From Nitrosomonas sp. Is79A3 (GTDB lineage Bacteria > Pseudomonadota > Gammaproteobacteria > Burkholderiales > Nitrosomonadaceae): a DNA stretch of 64,000 bases. Location of the stretch: contig NC_015731.1 of assembly GCF_000219585.1 (NCBI RefSeq), forward strand, positions 1,922,001 through 1,986,000. Reading direction: 5' to 3'. Of the stretch, positions 37,607-46,111 are shown one piece after another (position 1 is the first letter of the stretch; every line of letters begins with the position of its first letter). Under the pieces are notes generated by a model. That model saw only the letters and a program-made list of their open reading frames with translations, was not told where the DNA came from and made no database searches. Position numbers and translations under genes: made by a program.

Positions 37607-37865
37607 TTTGCTCCTCCAATTTTTTAATGCGTTCTTCAAGCTCATGATCTTTAATCATGTTTGATATTGCTACCAAGATATAAGTCAATCGAGTGGCATT
37701 TTGTGGATCAATGGAACCGTGCCTTGCATCAGCGTACACTTTGGCTAACTCACGGCGACAATCTTTTATGCTCGATAACCTTACCTGTTTCCTGGGGGTA
37801 GGGGTAAAAGGAATTACTTCTCCTTCAATAGGTTGTTGATCGTCATCGTTACCATTTTTACTCAT
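37593..37865 (-). CDS. Small island protein, unknown function
   Basis: A 90-aa protein beginning MSKNGNDDDQQPIEGEVIPF. A conserved-looking central helix follows (SSIKDCRRELAKVYADARHG, ATRLTYILVAISNMIKDHEL), and it ends in a coiled coil. The GEVIP...R-x-E-x-A-K-x-Y pattern is frequent in small proteins of integrative elements. It lies 7 bp after the 123-aa gene, in the same operon. Confidence 0.7.
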   Translation of the reverse strand: MSKNGNDDDQQPIEGEVIPFTPTPRKQVRLSSIKDCRRELAKVYADARHGSIDPQNATRLTYILVAISNMIKDHELEERIKKLEEQSEKS

Positions 37866-37872
37866 TTCTGCC

Positions 37873-38244
37873 CTATTGGATCAACCCTTTATTAATCATT
37901 TCCAGTAACGTGAATGCATCATACTTATCCTTGGGTATCTGCATCTCGAATGTGTACTGATCCCGGATAGCGATTGTCAGAATCACGTCATCCGGACCGC
38001 TGTCCAGATCGGTAATGATTGCACGCTGTGAATCTGGTTTCTCTGCCAGCATAGCCAATACTTTCAGCCGCCGTGATTCGCGTTTCAGCTCTGAATCATC
38101 GATAATATTTTTTTCAATATCCTCGGTATTCGTGCTGCCAAAACTGCCAAAAGGTGGTTTCGGCGGTTTTGGCAGTTCCATACCTGGGACATTCTCAAAA
38201 TTTTCAATGCTTTCGATTTGTTTCAGTTTTGCCAGATAGCTCAT
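37873..38244 (-). CDS. Island protein, unknown function
   Basis: A 123-aa protein. Its start overlaps the stop of the DUF3987 gene by 4 bases (ATGA), so it is coupled to it. The N-terminal region is Pro/Gly-rich (GMELPKPPKPPFGSFGSTN). The C-terminal half (RRLKVLAMLAEKPDSQRAII, PDDVILTIAIRDQYTFEMQI) appears folded. Genes of this kind accompany DUF3987 proteins in integrative elements. No function is known to me. Confidence 0.72.
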   Translation of the reverse strand: MSYLAKLKQIESIENFENVPGMELPKPPKPPFGSFGSTNTEDIEKNIIDDSELKRESRRLKVLAMLAEKPDSQRAIITDLDSGPDDVILTIAIRDQYTFEMQIPKDKYDAFTLLEMINKGLIQ

Positions 38245-39857
38245 TTGGTCACCTCATTCATGACATAAACACACTTTGGCCTTCCGCCTGTTTCTGATAT
38301 TTCAACTTCGATCAAGTGTCCATAGTCAACTAACAAATCAATCGCCGCTTGTGCCTTGCTGGGTGTTTCCAATCCTGCCCAGCCTTTTCGGCGTATCTCT
38401 CGTGCTGTGAATGGCTTATCCGGTTTGTTTGCAAATAATCTTTTAAGAAGGGTTTTTGCTGCATCGATATCCGGCCTTGTGGCAAAGCTATACACCCGGC
38501 GTGCATGACTCTCTAAATACTCAGCATAGGCGATAGCGCGGAGTAATGATTTTTCATCAATTGCGCTATAGCCTTGTTCGCACAAGTGATTGATTAGTGC
38601 TAGAGAAGGTATGAGTTTTCTATATTTCGATAGGTGTGATACAAAAGATTCATGCTCTTCACCTGAACGCAGCCGCCTTTCAATACTCCCGCGCCATTCA
38701 GAGAACAATGCCTGTGCCTTATCGTCAAAATGCAGAAATGGAACTTTGCAATATTCATCTGATTGAGCACCAATCTCGAAAGGGTTTAAAGCATCCAGTT
38801 TGCTAACTAACTGGTGCATGGCTTCTTTAACGCTAGAATCCGGATAACGATCCACTTCCTTCCAGTTTTTAGAGATATCGGGGTAAACCATTAAGCCGAA
38901 TCTTTGCAATAAACCATCTGCACCCGCGCCGCCGCCTACTGCATCACGCACATATTGACTTAACACGCCTGGCTGTATGCCGCCAATGATTGATATACAG
39001 AGTGCTGGCACATGCAATGCTTGACCACGTCCAATCCGATCAAAGGTATATCCCTTATCGCCATCAGCGCCCGTCAAATAGAATGCTCTGGCTGGTTCCT
39101 GCCCATTGCTATCGAGCTGTTTAAGTAACCCAATGAGCTCATCTGATTCGATTAATAACCCGTTAGGATTTTGTATTAATAAATCACCTAACGCCTCATA
39201 GGTACTATTGTTTGTAATGTATCGCTTTAAAATCGGTGCATCGTCAATAACATCAGGTTTCAGTAATCCCGATACATCAGCTTCGCAATTTTCTTGAAGT
39301 TGTTTCTTTGCTGCGGATTTATTGGCCGATTGTTTAAGCTGGCAAAGCAAAGCTTTCGTTTCGTACTCAGCGCATTCGGTTTTATACCTATCATAAGCAT
39401 CAGCGGCCAATTTCTTGATGGGCGCTAATACGGCCGCTTGTGCTGGGCTTTTGAGAGTACCGGAATTGCCAATGCTTGCGCCCCATAAGTTAGGGATAAC
39501 CGTCCAATCATCATATTTGAGCGGGCGCACGCCTACTTTGCGACCGATTACAGCAGCCAGCATGATGTAGACTGTTACACCCAAATAATCAGCCGGGCAC
39601 TGCATACGCTGTGCAATATCTTTGACATAATCACGCGCACCCTTGGGTAGATAATCAAAGTCAAACGGCATGACAGCAGGCATTGAAGGCAGCGGACTTG
39701 GTGCGGTTTTGTTTTTATGAACTGCATCAGTTCTATCTGACATTTCATTATCGAAATGTCTTTCTTTTGCACGGTCGATAGCTTCGGCAATAACAACATC
39801 ATGAAAAGCTTTCTGTGCTTCTGGTGTTGCTGGTATCGTTTCGTAGGGGTCGATCAT
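38241..39857 (-). CDS. DUF3987 domain protein (primase/helicase-like, YfjI type)
   Basis: A 538-aa protein with an N-terminal linker and then the DUF3987 core: FDFDYLPKGARDYVKDIAQR, VIPNLWGASIGNSGTLKSPA in the position of a P-loop (atypical G-x4-G-T-L-K-S), GLLIESDELIGLL as a Walker B-like strand, and SIIGGIQPGVLSQYVRDAVG. A winged-helix-like tail (PFTAREIRRKGWAGLETPSK) ends it. Such proteins are the usual replication module of P4-like satellites and integrative islands. Neighbouring starts and stops overlap on both sides. Confidence 0.88.
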   Translation of the reverse strand: MIDPYETIPATPEAQKAFHDVVIAEAIDRAKERHFDNEMSDRTDAVHKNKTAPSPLPSMPAVMPFDFDYLPKGARDYVKDIAQRMQCPADYLGVTVYIMLAAVIGRKVGVRPLKYDDWTVIPNLWGASIGNSGTLKSPAQAAVLAPIKKLAADAYDRYKTECAEYETKALLCQLKQSANKSAAKKQLQENCEADVSGLLKPDVIDDAPILKRYITNNSTYEALGDLLIQNPNGLLIESDELIGLLKQLDSNGQEPARAFYLTGADGDKGYTFDRIGRGQALHVPALCISIIGGIQPGVLSQYVRDAVGGGAGADGLLQRFGLMVYPDISKNWKEVDRYPDSSVKEAMHQLVSKLDALNPFEIGAQSDEYCKVPFLHFDDKAQALFSEWRGSIERRLRSGEEHESFVSHLSKYRKLIPSLALINHLCEQGYSAIDEKSLLRAIAYAEYLESHARRVYSFATRPDIDAAKTLLKRLFANKPDKPFTAREIRRKGWAGLETPSKAQAAIDLLVDYGHLIEVEISETGGRPKCVYVMNEVTK

Positions 39858-40267
39858 GCGGCCTCCATTTCCGATCGTGAGTAAATCATCGTGTACGCCG
39901 GTTCGCCGCGCTTAACTGCACTCATGTTAAAGACTGCCAATGTTGCCGGGTTTATTGATTGGATTTCAGCCGTCAAATCGGGCAGGATTGATGCGTCATG
40001 ATCGTAGTAAACAATCTGAACATGAAGACCGGCTAAATATTCAAAACGAAGGCTGGTTACCGGTTGGTCTTGAGTGATAACAATCCGTGGAAATGCCGCA
40101 CCAAGTTTCCAGTCCGTGGTCACAATAACGCGCATTGCAGGAATTAAACCCTTACGCCGTAATTCATCAAGCTTTTTACCGAATGGCGGGTATTTTCGAG
40201 TATGATTAGGGTGTGCATTTTCTAAAGCCGTCCGTCCCAGGGGCGGCTTTTTTATGGTCGCCTGCAT
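39854..40267 (-). CDS. Island protein upstream of DUF3987, unknown function
   Basis: A 137-aa protein whose stop overlaps the DUF3987 start by 4 bases. Notable parts are the basic N-terminus, RVIVTTDWKLGAAFPRIVIT and FEYLAGLHVQIVYYDHDASI, an alpha/beta pattern of alternating strands. Position suggests a replication accessory role, by inference only. Confidence 0.7.
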   Translation of the reverse strand: MQATIKKPPLGRTALENAHPNHTRKYPPFGKKLDELRRKGLIPAMRVIVTTDWKLGAAFPRIVITQDQPVTSLRFEYLAGLHVQIVYYDHDASILPDLTAEIQSINPATLAVFNMSAVKRGEPAYTMIYSRSEMEAA

Positions 40268-40269
40268 TC

Positions 40270-40512
40270 CTACACCTCAGCCCGATAGTTGATCGGGTCT
40301 GCAAGAAAACGATGCAATTCCTTGTTGCAATAAAAAGTACACCGTATGCCCATTCTTTCAGGCTGCGGAGCTTTACCTTCTTTAGATAACTGTCTGAACT
40401 TCTCTTTGCTTATCGGAAGGAATTTCTTGAATTGTGAGAATCGACTTTTGCCGGTAGCGGGTAATGTTTCTGGGGTGGGTAATTGTTGCTGTTTAGTTGT
40501 CACGGTAGGCAT
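40270..40512 (-). CDS. AlpA-like helix-turn-helix regulator/excisionase
   Basis: An 80-aa protein with a disordered N-terminus (about 1-25), then a winged HTH: RFSQFKKFLPISKEKFRQLS, KEGKAPQPERMGIRCTFYCN, KELHRFLADP. This is the layout of AlpA/MerR-like small regulators that act as excisionase or activator in P4-like elements. It is the first gene of the replication operon, preceded by paired GC-rich direct repeats that are possible operators. Confidence 0.82.
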   Translation of the reverse strand: MPTVTTKQQQLPTPETLPATGKSRFSQFKKFLPISKEKFRQLSKEGKAPQPERMGIRCTFYCNKELHRFLADPINYRAEV

Positions 40513-40563
40513 CCTCCTTATAGAAGATGCCTATTATTCACATAAAATAAAACGTTGGAATAC

Positions 40564-40596
40564 CCTATGCGCGCAGTGGGCAGCCTATGCGCGCAG
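40564..40596. promoter_or_regulatory. Tandem 13-bp repeats upstream of the island operon
   Basis: CCTATGCGCGCAG occurs perfectly at 40564-40576 and 40584-40596, a 20-bp register, so both copies face nearly the same side of the helix. They lie about 50-85 bp upstream of the AlpA-like start. This is a good candidate operator for the AlpA-like protein or a host factor. Confidence 0.7.
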
Positions 40597-40671
40597 GAGG
40601 TGGATAGTGGCAGGTACTATATCTATTTGAATCTACTTTAGAAATGCAGGTATCTATGCTAGCAGTATGCA

Positions 40672-41214
40672 TCAGGATTTCTTTTTGGCTGGCCAAGGTG
40701 ATGGATCTGGTGTATTCCTTAGTGCTTTACACGCTTCTCCCCGCGAACTAAATCCTAATGCGGAATATTCTTCCTCAGCGCATAGATCACGAGTAGAAAA
40801 TTTGCCGCTGCCCCATATTTTTACAATCTTTAGTTTCTTCTCCTCCCGCTCGTTTTTAGTCTTTCCATGTCGTATATCAGCGGCATGTTTGGCTGATTCG
40901 CTTTTAATTTTTCCGGGTGCTACTTCAAGTTCTTTTTTAAGAAGCTCTGCTGTCATCTCCCAAGTCAAAGACCCATCTTTGTAATGCTCAATAGTACTAT
41001 CAAGCACGCTTTCCCATCGCTCATGGTGATAAATTGCGTATATTGCTTCTGCAAATGCTTCAATTAACTGCGGCTTAGTCATGCGCTTAATCTGCGGCTC
41101 TACCTCTTCCCTCATCAAGCGTAACACGACCCCACCAGTGTGATCGATTGACGGATCTTTACTCTTCAATAGATCAATGTATTTTTGATATGCAGGCTTT
41201 TCATGTTCAGTCAT
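40672..41214 (-). CDS. Island protein, unknown function
   Basis: A 180-aa protein. The N-terminal two thirds are helical (KPAYQKYIDLLKSKDPSIDH, QLIEAFAEAIYAIYHHERWE). The C-terminal part is basic, with a short wHTH-like segment (KIWGSGKFSTRDLCAEEEYS, LGFSSRGEACKALRN). A DNA-binding role is plausible. It sits between the integrase and the AlpA operon. Family not recognised. Confidence 0.7.
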   Translation of the reverse strand: MTEHEKPAYQKYIDLLKSKDPSIDHTGGVVLRLMREEVEPQIKRMTKPQLIEAFAEAIYAIYHHERWESVLDSTIEHYKDGSLTWEMTAELLKKELEVAPGKIKSESAKHAADIRHGKTKNEREEKKLKIVKIWGSGKFSTRDLCAEEEYSALGFSSRGEACKALRNTPDPSPWPAKKKS

Positions 41215-41313
41215 TTCACGTTTCCTCTGGCGGTTTACCTTAATTCAGGAGCCACGCCAGCAGGGTAAGGATTGCCCTGTTTTCGTCCCGTCGCAGGCGT
41301 GGCTTTAAACTTT

Positions 41314-42525
41314 TTATGCAGCCCTAAACGGCAATATCGCTGCCCCTGCCCTTATTGCTTCCAGATAATCAGCCCAATCCTGCATCATTCTTGCGCGTGG
41401 TTCCAGATATAGAGCGTGGTTATAACTCGCTGATACTTGATCACGTTTCGCATGTGCCAATTGTAATTCAATATGCTCATGACTATAACCGCGCTCATGA
41501 AGAATCGTTGAAGCTATGCCCCTGAAGCCGTGACCTGTCATGCGTGAGTGATACCCAAGCCGGTAGAGTGCGTAAAGAATGGTGTTATTGCTCATTGAAT
41601 TACCGTCCCTACGTTCACTGGGAAACAGTAAGATTTGATCGGCTGCCAGCTCTTTGATTTTCCCCAATACCGCGATAGCTTGGTTTGATAAGGGCACGAT
41701 ATGCGGGGTTTTCATCTTCATGCACTCAGCCGGTATACGCCACTGCTTATTATCCAGTTCTATTTCATCCCACTTGGCACCGATTAATTCACTGGTACGG
41801 ACAAACGTTAAAGCCATCAGTTGCAAAGCCAGCTTTGTGAGTGGTTGCCCATCGTAAGCATCGATCTTGCGGAGTAGTTCGGGTAATTCTTTTTGATCCA
41901 GCCTTGCATAGTTGGTTTTCGTGGTGGGTTTAAGTACATCAGAAGGCTTTATATCTGCTGCTGGATTGCGTTCTGCCAGTCCATGTGCCACGGCATAACG
42001 CATGATCTGATTGCAAGTGGTTAATGCCCGCTTGGCAATATCTAGTGCACCCCTGGCTTCAATCTTCTTGATAGCCATTAGAAGCATAGGTGCTGATAAC
42101 TCAGTGACAGGCTTTCTACCGATAACAGGAAAAATATCAGCTTCCAGTCTACGAATAACATAATCTGCGTGGCGTTGATTGCGTGCTGCGCTCCATTGAT
42201 TCCACCAAAGACGCGCTATTGATTCAAAGCTATTTTCTGTCGCTATGGCTTGCTGCTGTTTTTGTTCTTGGCGGTGCAGCGAAGGATCAATGCTCTGTGC
42301 CAGTAATTCTTTGAAGCGCGCTTGCTGGTTACGTGCTTCTTTTAATGTCACATCAGGGTAAACACCCATAGAAAGCATTTTAGCCGTGCCATTGAAACGA
42401 TACCGATATCGCCACCATTTAGCACCCGAAGGCTGAACCAGTAAAACAAGCCCATGACCATCAGGAAGTGAGTAAGGCTTCTCTTTAGGTTTTGCTGCTT
42501 TAATTTCCGGATCTGTCAGCTTCAT
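41314..42525 (-). CDS. Tyrosine recombinase/integrase (DUF4102 type)
   Basis: Integrates and excises the island. Start at ATG 42525, where the family's usual MKLTDPEIKAAKPKEKPYSL begins; the frame is open to 42609. An N-terminal DUF4102 arm-binding domain and a core-binding domain precede the catalytic domain. The active-site residues are Arg in FVRTSELIGAKWDEI, His and Arg in GHGFRGIAST, His in LQLAHAKRD, and Tyr in SASYNHALY. P4-type integrases of this group usually target the 3' end of tRNA genes. Confidence 0.95.
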   Translation of the reverse strand: MKLTDPEIKAAKPKEKPYSLPDGHGLVLLVQPSGAKWWRYRYRFNGTAKMLSMGVYPDVTLKEARNQQARFKELLAQSIDPSLHRQEQKQQQAIATENSFESIARLWWNQWSAARNQRHADYVIRRLEADIFPVIGRKPVTELSAPMLLMAIKKIEARGALDIAKRALTTCNQIMRYAVAHGLAERNPAADIKPSDVLKPTTKTNYARLDQKELPELLRKIDAYDGQPLTKLALQLMALTFVRTSELIGAKWDEIELDNKQWRIPAECMKMKTPHIVPLSNQAIAVLGKIKELAADQILLFPSERRDGNSMSNNTILYALYRLGYHSRMTGHGFRGIASTILHERGYSHEHIELQLAHAKRDQVSASYNHALYLEPRARMMQDWADYLEAIRAGAAILPFRAA

Positions 42526-42660
42526 GTGAAAACACCCTCTGCCAGTAGCTTGCAAAAATATATGAGTAACATTTTCATGAGTATTATAGTTACTCACTAA
42601 CTTACTCACAAATTTATCTTGTTACTCACATTTCACATGATTGGCTACGGTTAACAAAAA

Positions 42661-42688
42661 ACCCGCTAAACTTATCATTTATGCGGGT
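42661..42688 (-). terminator. Hairpin beside the integrase, island right end
   Basis: ACCCGC (42661-42666) and GCGGGT (42683-42688) form a 6-bp stem. On the minus strand it is followed by TTTTTTG, so it would stop transcription entering the island from the right. Confidence 0.72.
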
Positions 42689-42724
42689 CTTGTTGGTGTT
42701 TCTTGGTGTTGCTAGGAACATCTG

Positions 42725-42738
42725 TGGCGGAGAGAGAG
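42725..42738 (-). other. Putative attachment-site core resembling a tRNA-Ser 3' end
   Basis: TGGCGGAGAGAGAG is the complement of CTCTCTCTCCGCCA, a typical tRNA-Ser 3' terminus including CCA. It lies 200 bp upstream of the integrase start, where a P4-type integrase leaves its att site. No tRNA body flanks it and I did not find an exact second copy near 35.7-36.0 kb, so the other end may be degraded or displaced. Confidence 0.5.
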
Positions 42739-43230
42739 TCTGGCGATAATAATATTTAAGTTATTGATTAATAATAATTATATAATAAATAAATCAAATA
42801 AGTCTTACCTTCCGTCTTTCCTTTAAGAATTCCTTAATCTATAGCTCATCGTATGAAAAAAATAGCTAAGTAAGGATTCGAATCCATCAATAAGAGTAAG
42901 CTATTAAAGCGATTTGTAGGAGAAATAAATCTCGGATGGGGATTCTCAGCATTATTGCGATTCTTCTTTAATAGTTTCAACGTAAGGTTTGTTGATACTT
43001 TTTACTTACATGTAATTACGAGTCAGTGATTTTCCTCAATCTTCGGGCGTGATTAGGCAGATTTCTTGCCCTACTATCAAAAGCCATTCCGTCCGCTGAG
43101 CCATACTACTCCTTGGAGTCGCTCCAGCATTAAACGACTCAGAAAATATTATTTTTCAAGGAGTTATAATTTAAGTTCCGGATGCTTTCATGATCTTGTC
43201 AGATTTTAGATTCGATAACAAATTTTTCAA
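42739..43230. other. Intergenic region right of the island, about 490 bp
   Basis: AT-rich and without a gene. A palindromic GGATTCGAATCC at about 42875-42886 resembles a tRNA T-arm but has no cloverleaf around it. Nothing else is identified. Confidence 0.4.
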
Positions 43231-43524
43231 CTAATTTTTAGTGTTTTTTCTAACTCTATCGGCATCATCTTCTATTCTATCGGCCTTATCTTCAGCAGCT
43301 TTTCTTAATCGATCAGCGTCATCTTCCTTTTTATCAGCTATTGATTCACCGGCTTTTTCTATAGCTTTTTTATTATCTTTATCTTCTTTTCGTATTTGAT
43401 CGGCTCTATCTTCTAAGCGATCTGCTTCCTTTTCTGCTGGGTCGCTTGAAGAGCAAGCCACACCGGTAAAAATAATTAATAAAATAGCGGTTATTGATGT
43501 CGAAAATTTCTTAAGTTTAAACAT
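43231..43524 (-). CDS. Small charged repeat lipoprotein
   Basis: A 97-aa lipoprotein: hydrophobic signal (SITAILLIIFTGVAC) with lipobox TGVAC. The mature chain is made almost wholly of charged heptad-like repeats such as EADRLEDRADQIRKED, DDADRLRKAAEDKADRIEDD and ADRVRKNTKN. It is predicted to be a single long helix anchored in the outer membrane, reminiscent of Lpp-type or other helical surface lipoproteins. No operon partners. Confidence 0.78.
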   Translation of the reverse strand: MFKLKKFSTSITAILLIIFTGVACSSSDPAEKEADRLEDRADQIRKEDKDNKKAIEKAGESIADKKEDDADRLRKAAEDKADRIEDDADRVRKNTKN

Positions 43525-44083
43525 TTTTAAATCTCCAGTTGATTGTACTCTTTATTGGAAGCTTCCATTCTTTATGACGCAGGAATAACTTCCTTGATAA
43601 GGATATTTTAATTCAGGATTTTCATCTGTGCGGTAGCATACCCAAGGCAAATCTATTCTAACTCTAATTTTCGAGGGGGAATTACCATATTACAACCACA
43701 ATATAATTTTAACAGATTGATATTTATAGATTATTTATTTTTATTTATCATAAAAGATAGAGTTAACAAGATTTCAGTTCAACTCGTTGTTAAATAAGTA
43801 AAAATACCGGTAGAATGAATCCGCCTTGTAGCATACCTTAGACCACATCACCTTCGTAAATTGGATGTTATCTTTGAAAACTTGCTTAAATAAATTACAC
43901 GCCAGGAGACAAAAGAAGGGAATAGATGCCCCCTACCCTAAAAGCCGTCGTAGTGCACAAAGTAGTGCGCAGTAAAGGCCACTAAAAATGGCCGGAACCT
44001 TCAACATGAAGATTTCAACTTTAGACATCGTTTTGACATTACGCCGTAACCAACTGCATCGAAAAAAGAGTTGGTGATGTTTT
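43525..44083. other. Intergenic region, about 560 bp
   Basis: AT-rich, with no convincing gene. A short inverted pair GGCCACT...AAAAATGGCC near 43977-43994 is the only structure seen. Confidence 0.4.
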
Positions 44084-44410
44084 TTGCCAATCTGGATCTG
44101 TCCTATATTCAAAAATCAAGTACACCACCGTATCCTAAGTATAATTAACTTTCTGGATAACAGAGTTGGAACATGGCAAAACATTATTTTTCTTCTGAAT
44201 AAAAAGAAAGAGCCCTACTTTGATGCGGTTGGCATTATTACATCATGGGCGCTCAGGAGATTTATGAGCATCGGTTATAACGATGCGCTCAACGGTACGT
44301 TTGAAAACGGAATCAATAAGACGCTTCGTGCATCAAAAGTTAGCTATCTGGAGACACTTGAATTAATTTCTGACGGATTAAAAGTGTCTGGTTCTCAGGA
44401 ATACATATAA
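44084..44410 (+). CDS. Doubtful short ORF
   Basis: A 108-aa frame opening at TTG with no ribosome site. The second half (KKEPYFDAVGIITSWALRRF, MSIGYNDALNGTFENGINKT) looks more protein-like than the first. It may be the 3' remnant of a gene. No family recognised. Confidence 0.25.
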   Translation: MPIWICPIFKNQVHHRILSIINFLDNRVGTWQNIIFLLNKKKEPYFDAVGIITSWALRRFMSIGYNDALNGTFENGINKTLRASKVSYLETLELISDGLKVSGSQEYI

Positions 44411-44434
44411 GCACTTTCTTATTCCAAGCTAACG

Positions 44435-44469
44435 TAAAAATCTCCGTTGCCATAAAGACAGCGGAGATT
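44435..44469 (-). terminator. Terminator of the truncated membrane-protein gene
   Basis: AATCTCCG (44439-44446) pairs with CGGAGATT (44462-44469). On the minus strand the stem is followed by TTTTT, 16 bp after the stop at 44486. Confidence 0.88.
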
Positions 44470-44485
44470 CATTATTAAGAATAAA

Positions 44486-44799
44486 TTATTTAGTATGTTG
44501 TACGATAGGCAAACTTAATTCTCTTACACTACATTTTGCACCAAAAATAATTGCTATAAGCGCTATGATATAACTTATAAATATTAACCAAAGAATTCCA
44601 CTGGCATATTGTTTTACTTCATTCGCTTTTTTCTCAATTTCATTACCTAATTTTTCGGCCTTATCTTTTACCGAATTTATCAGCTCATCAACTTGCTTTT
44701 CATCTAACTCAGTATTGCTAGCAATAAGTTCTTTCGCTTGTGTAACATCACCTTGTACCAAGTAGATCGCGATTAAGCTCATTGCTTTTGAATCTATTT
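44486..44799 (-). pseudogene. Membrane protein truncated at its N-terminus by IS3
   Basis: The surviving C-terminal part, about 100 residues, contains SLIAIYLVQGDVTQAKELIA, an amphipathic helix (VDELINSVKDKAEKLGNEIE), and one transmembrane segment (GILWLIFISYIIALIAIIFG). The coding frame runs straight into the IS3 inverted repeat at 44800, so the original 5' end is missing. Its terminator is intact. Family not recognised. Confidence 0.65.
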
Positions 44800-44832
44800 G
44801 AATCACCCCGGGTTCTCTGGAGGCTGTTTGGT

Positions 44833-45681
44833 TTAAGTAACTTTGGCAGAATCCAAATTGGCTAACTGCCGGTAGTATTGTGCCTCAGCTTCCGCCGGCG
44901 GTATATAGCCGATGGGTCCAAGCAAACGCTGGTGATTGAACCAGAACACCCAGTTCAACGTCGCCAATTCAACGGATTCCCTGTTTTTCCATGGCCCCTG
45001 CTTGTGAATCAATTCAGCTTTGTAAAGCCCGTTGATCGTTTCGGCTAGTGCGTTATCGTAGCTATCTCCTTTACTGCCAACCGACGGTTCTATTCCAGCC
45101 TCGGCAAGCCGCTCCGTATAACGGATAGAGACATACTGGGAACCCCGGTCGCTGTGGTGAATCAAGGCACCCAGCTCCGGTTGCCGGGCGTATAAAGCCT
45201 GCTCCAGCGCATCCAGTACGAAGTCCGTGTGCATGCTGGAACTGACCCGCCAACCCACGATGCACCGGGCAAACACGTCGATGACGAACGCGACATATAG
45301 CCAGCCCTGCCAGGTGGAAACATAGGTGAAATCCGACACCCATAACTGGTTTGGGCGATCCGCCTTGAATTGCCGGTTTACGCGATCCAGCGGGCACGGC
45401 AGCGCCTTGTCCGGAACCGTGGTTCGCACAACCTTGCCGCGCCGCACACCTTCCAGCCCCAACCGTTTCATGAGCCGTTCAACAGTGCAGCGAGCTACCT
45501 GCATTCCTTCGCGCTTAAGTTGCCGCCATACCTTGTCGGCACCATACACCTGCAGGTTGGCCTGCCACACACGCTGAATTTCTGGCATCAAAACCTCATC
45601 GCGCTGGGCACGAGTGCAACGCAATGCCGGATTGCGCCGCTCGGCCGCGTGACGCCGATACCCTGACGGGGCGACCTGCAA
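44833..45681 (-). CDS. IS3-family transposase OrfB (DDE), copy 1
   Basis: Catalytic integrase-core protein. N-terminal HTH_21-type region (IQRVWQANLQVYGADKVWRQ), then the triad: Asp in LWVSDFTYVSTWQGWLY, Asp in ALIHHSDRGSQYVS, Glu in NALAETINGLYKAE. It is made mainly as an OrfAB fusion by -1 frameshifting. In that frame the sequence is open from the slippery site at 45774-45780, so the listed ATG is only the internal start. Protein identical to copy 2. Confidence 0.93.
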   Translation of the reverse strand: MQVAPSGYRRHAAERRNPALRCTRAQRDEVLMPEIQRVWQANLQVYGADKVWRQLKREGMQVARCTVERLMKRLGLEGVRRGKVVRTTVPDKALPCPLDRVNRQFKADRPNQLWVSDFTYVSTWQGWLYVAFVIDVFARCIVGWRVSSSMHTDFVLDALEQALYARQPELGALIHHSDRGSQYVSIRYTERLAEAGIEPSVGSKGDSYDNALAETINGLYKAELIHKQGPWKNRESVELATLNWVFWFNHQRLLGPIGYIPPAEAEAQYYRQLANLDSAKVT

Positions 45682-45737
45682 TACCTTGCAGATCGGCTCG
45701 ACCCCGTGGGTGTCACGATACCGGTCGATGAACGACC

Positions 45738-46061
45738 TCAGGATTTGAGTTTGCGGTCGAGCTCCGCCTGGGCGAAAAAAGCACTGGCCAGTTTCAGAAT
45801 TTCATTGGCGCGACGTAATTCCTTGACCTCACGCTCCAGTGCTTTGATGCGTTCGCGCTCTTCACTGGTGATGCCATCTCGTAGGCCTGTGTCGATCTCG
45901 TGCTTCTTTACCCAATCATGCAATGTCGGCGGCGCGCAGCCGATCTTGGGCGCAATCGATTCTATCGTCGCCCACAGCGAAGGGTACTCACTGCGATGCT
46001 CTTGCACCAGGCGGGCTGCTCGTTCTTTTACTTCGGGGGAATATTTGTTTGTTTTGTTCAT
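45738..46061 (-). CDS. IS3-family OrfA, copy 1
   Basis: A 107-aa helix-turn-helix protein ([34 protein letters not shown]) with a C-terminal leucine zipper ([20 protein letters not shown]). The frame contains the canonical heptamer T TTT TTC at 45780-45774 (minus strand), where ribosomes can slip -1 into orfB. It differs from copy 2 at one residue (RAARL for RAVRL). Confidence 0.93.
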   Translation of the reverse strand: MNKTNKYSPEVKERAARLVQEHRSEYPSLWATIESIAPKIGCAPPTLHDWVKKHEIDTGLRDGITSEERERIKALEREVKELRRANEILKLASAFFAQAELDRKLKS

Positions 46062-46111
46062 CGCTCCATTCTCTCAAGATTTGGAGCCTCCTCAAAACCC
46101 GGGGCGATTCA

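Larger units (their letters stand above)
44800..46111 (-). mobile_element. IS3-family element, copy 1
   Basis: Bounded by inverted repeats TGAATCACCCCGGGTT (left) and AACCCGGGGCGATTCA (right). It has orfA and orfB with a frameshift signal. No matching target duplication flanks it (CTATT left, GTGTTG right), and two different broken genes adjoin it. An almost identical inverted copy lies at 57559-58871. Confidence 0.93.

Noticed and set aside
42875..42886. GGATTCGAATCC as a tRNA T-arm
   Set aside because: It is a simple palindrome with no acceptor, anticodon or D-arm pairing around it.
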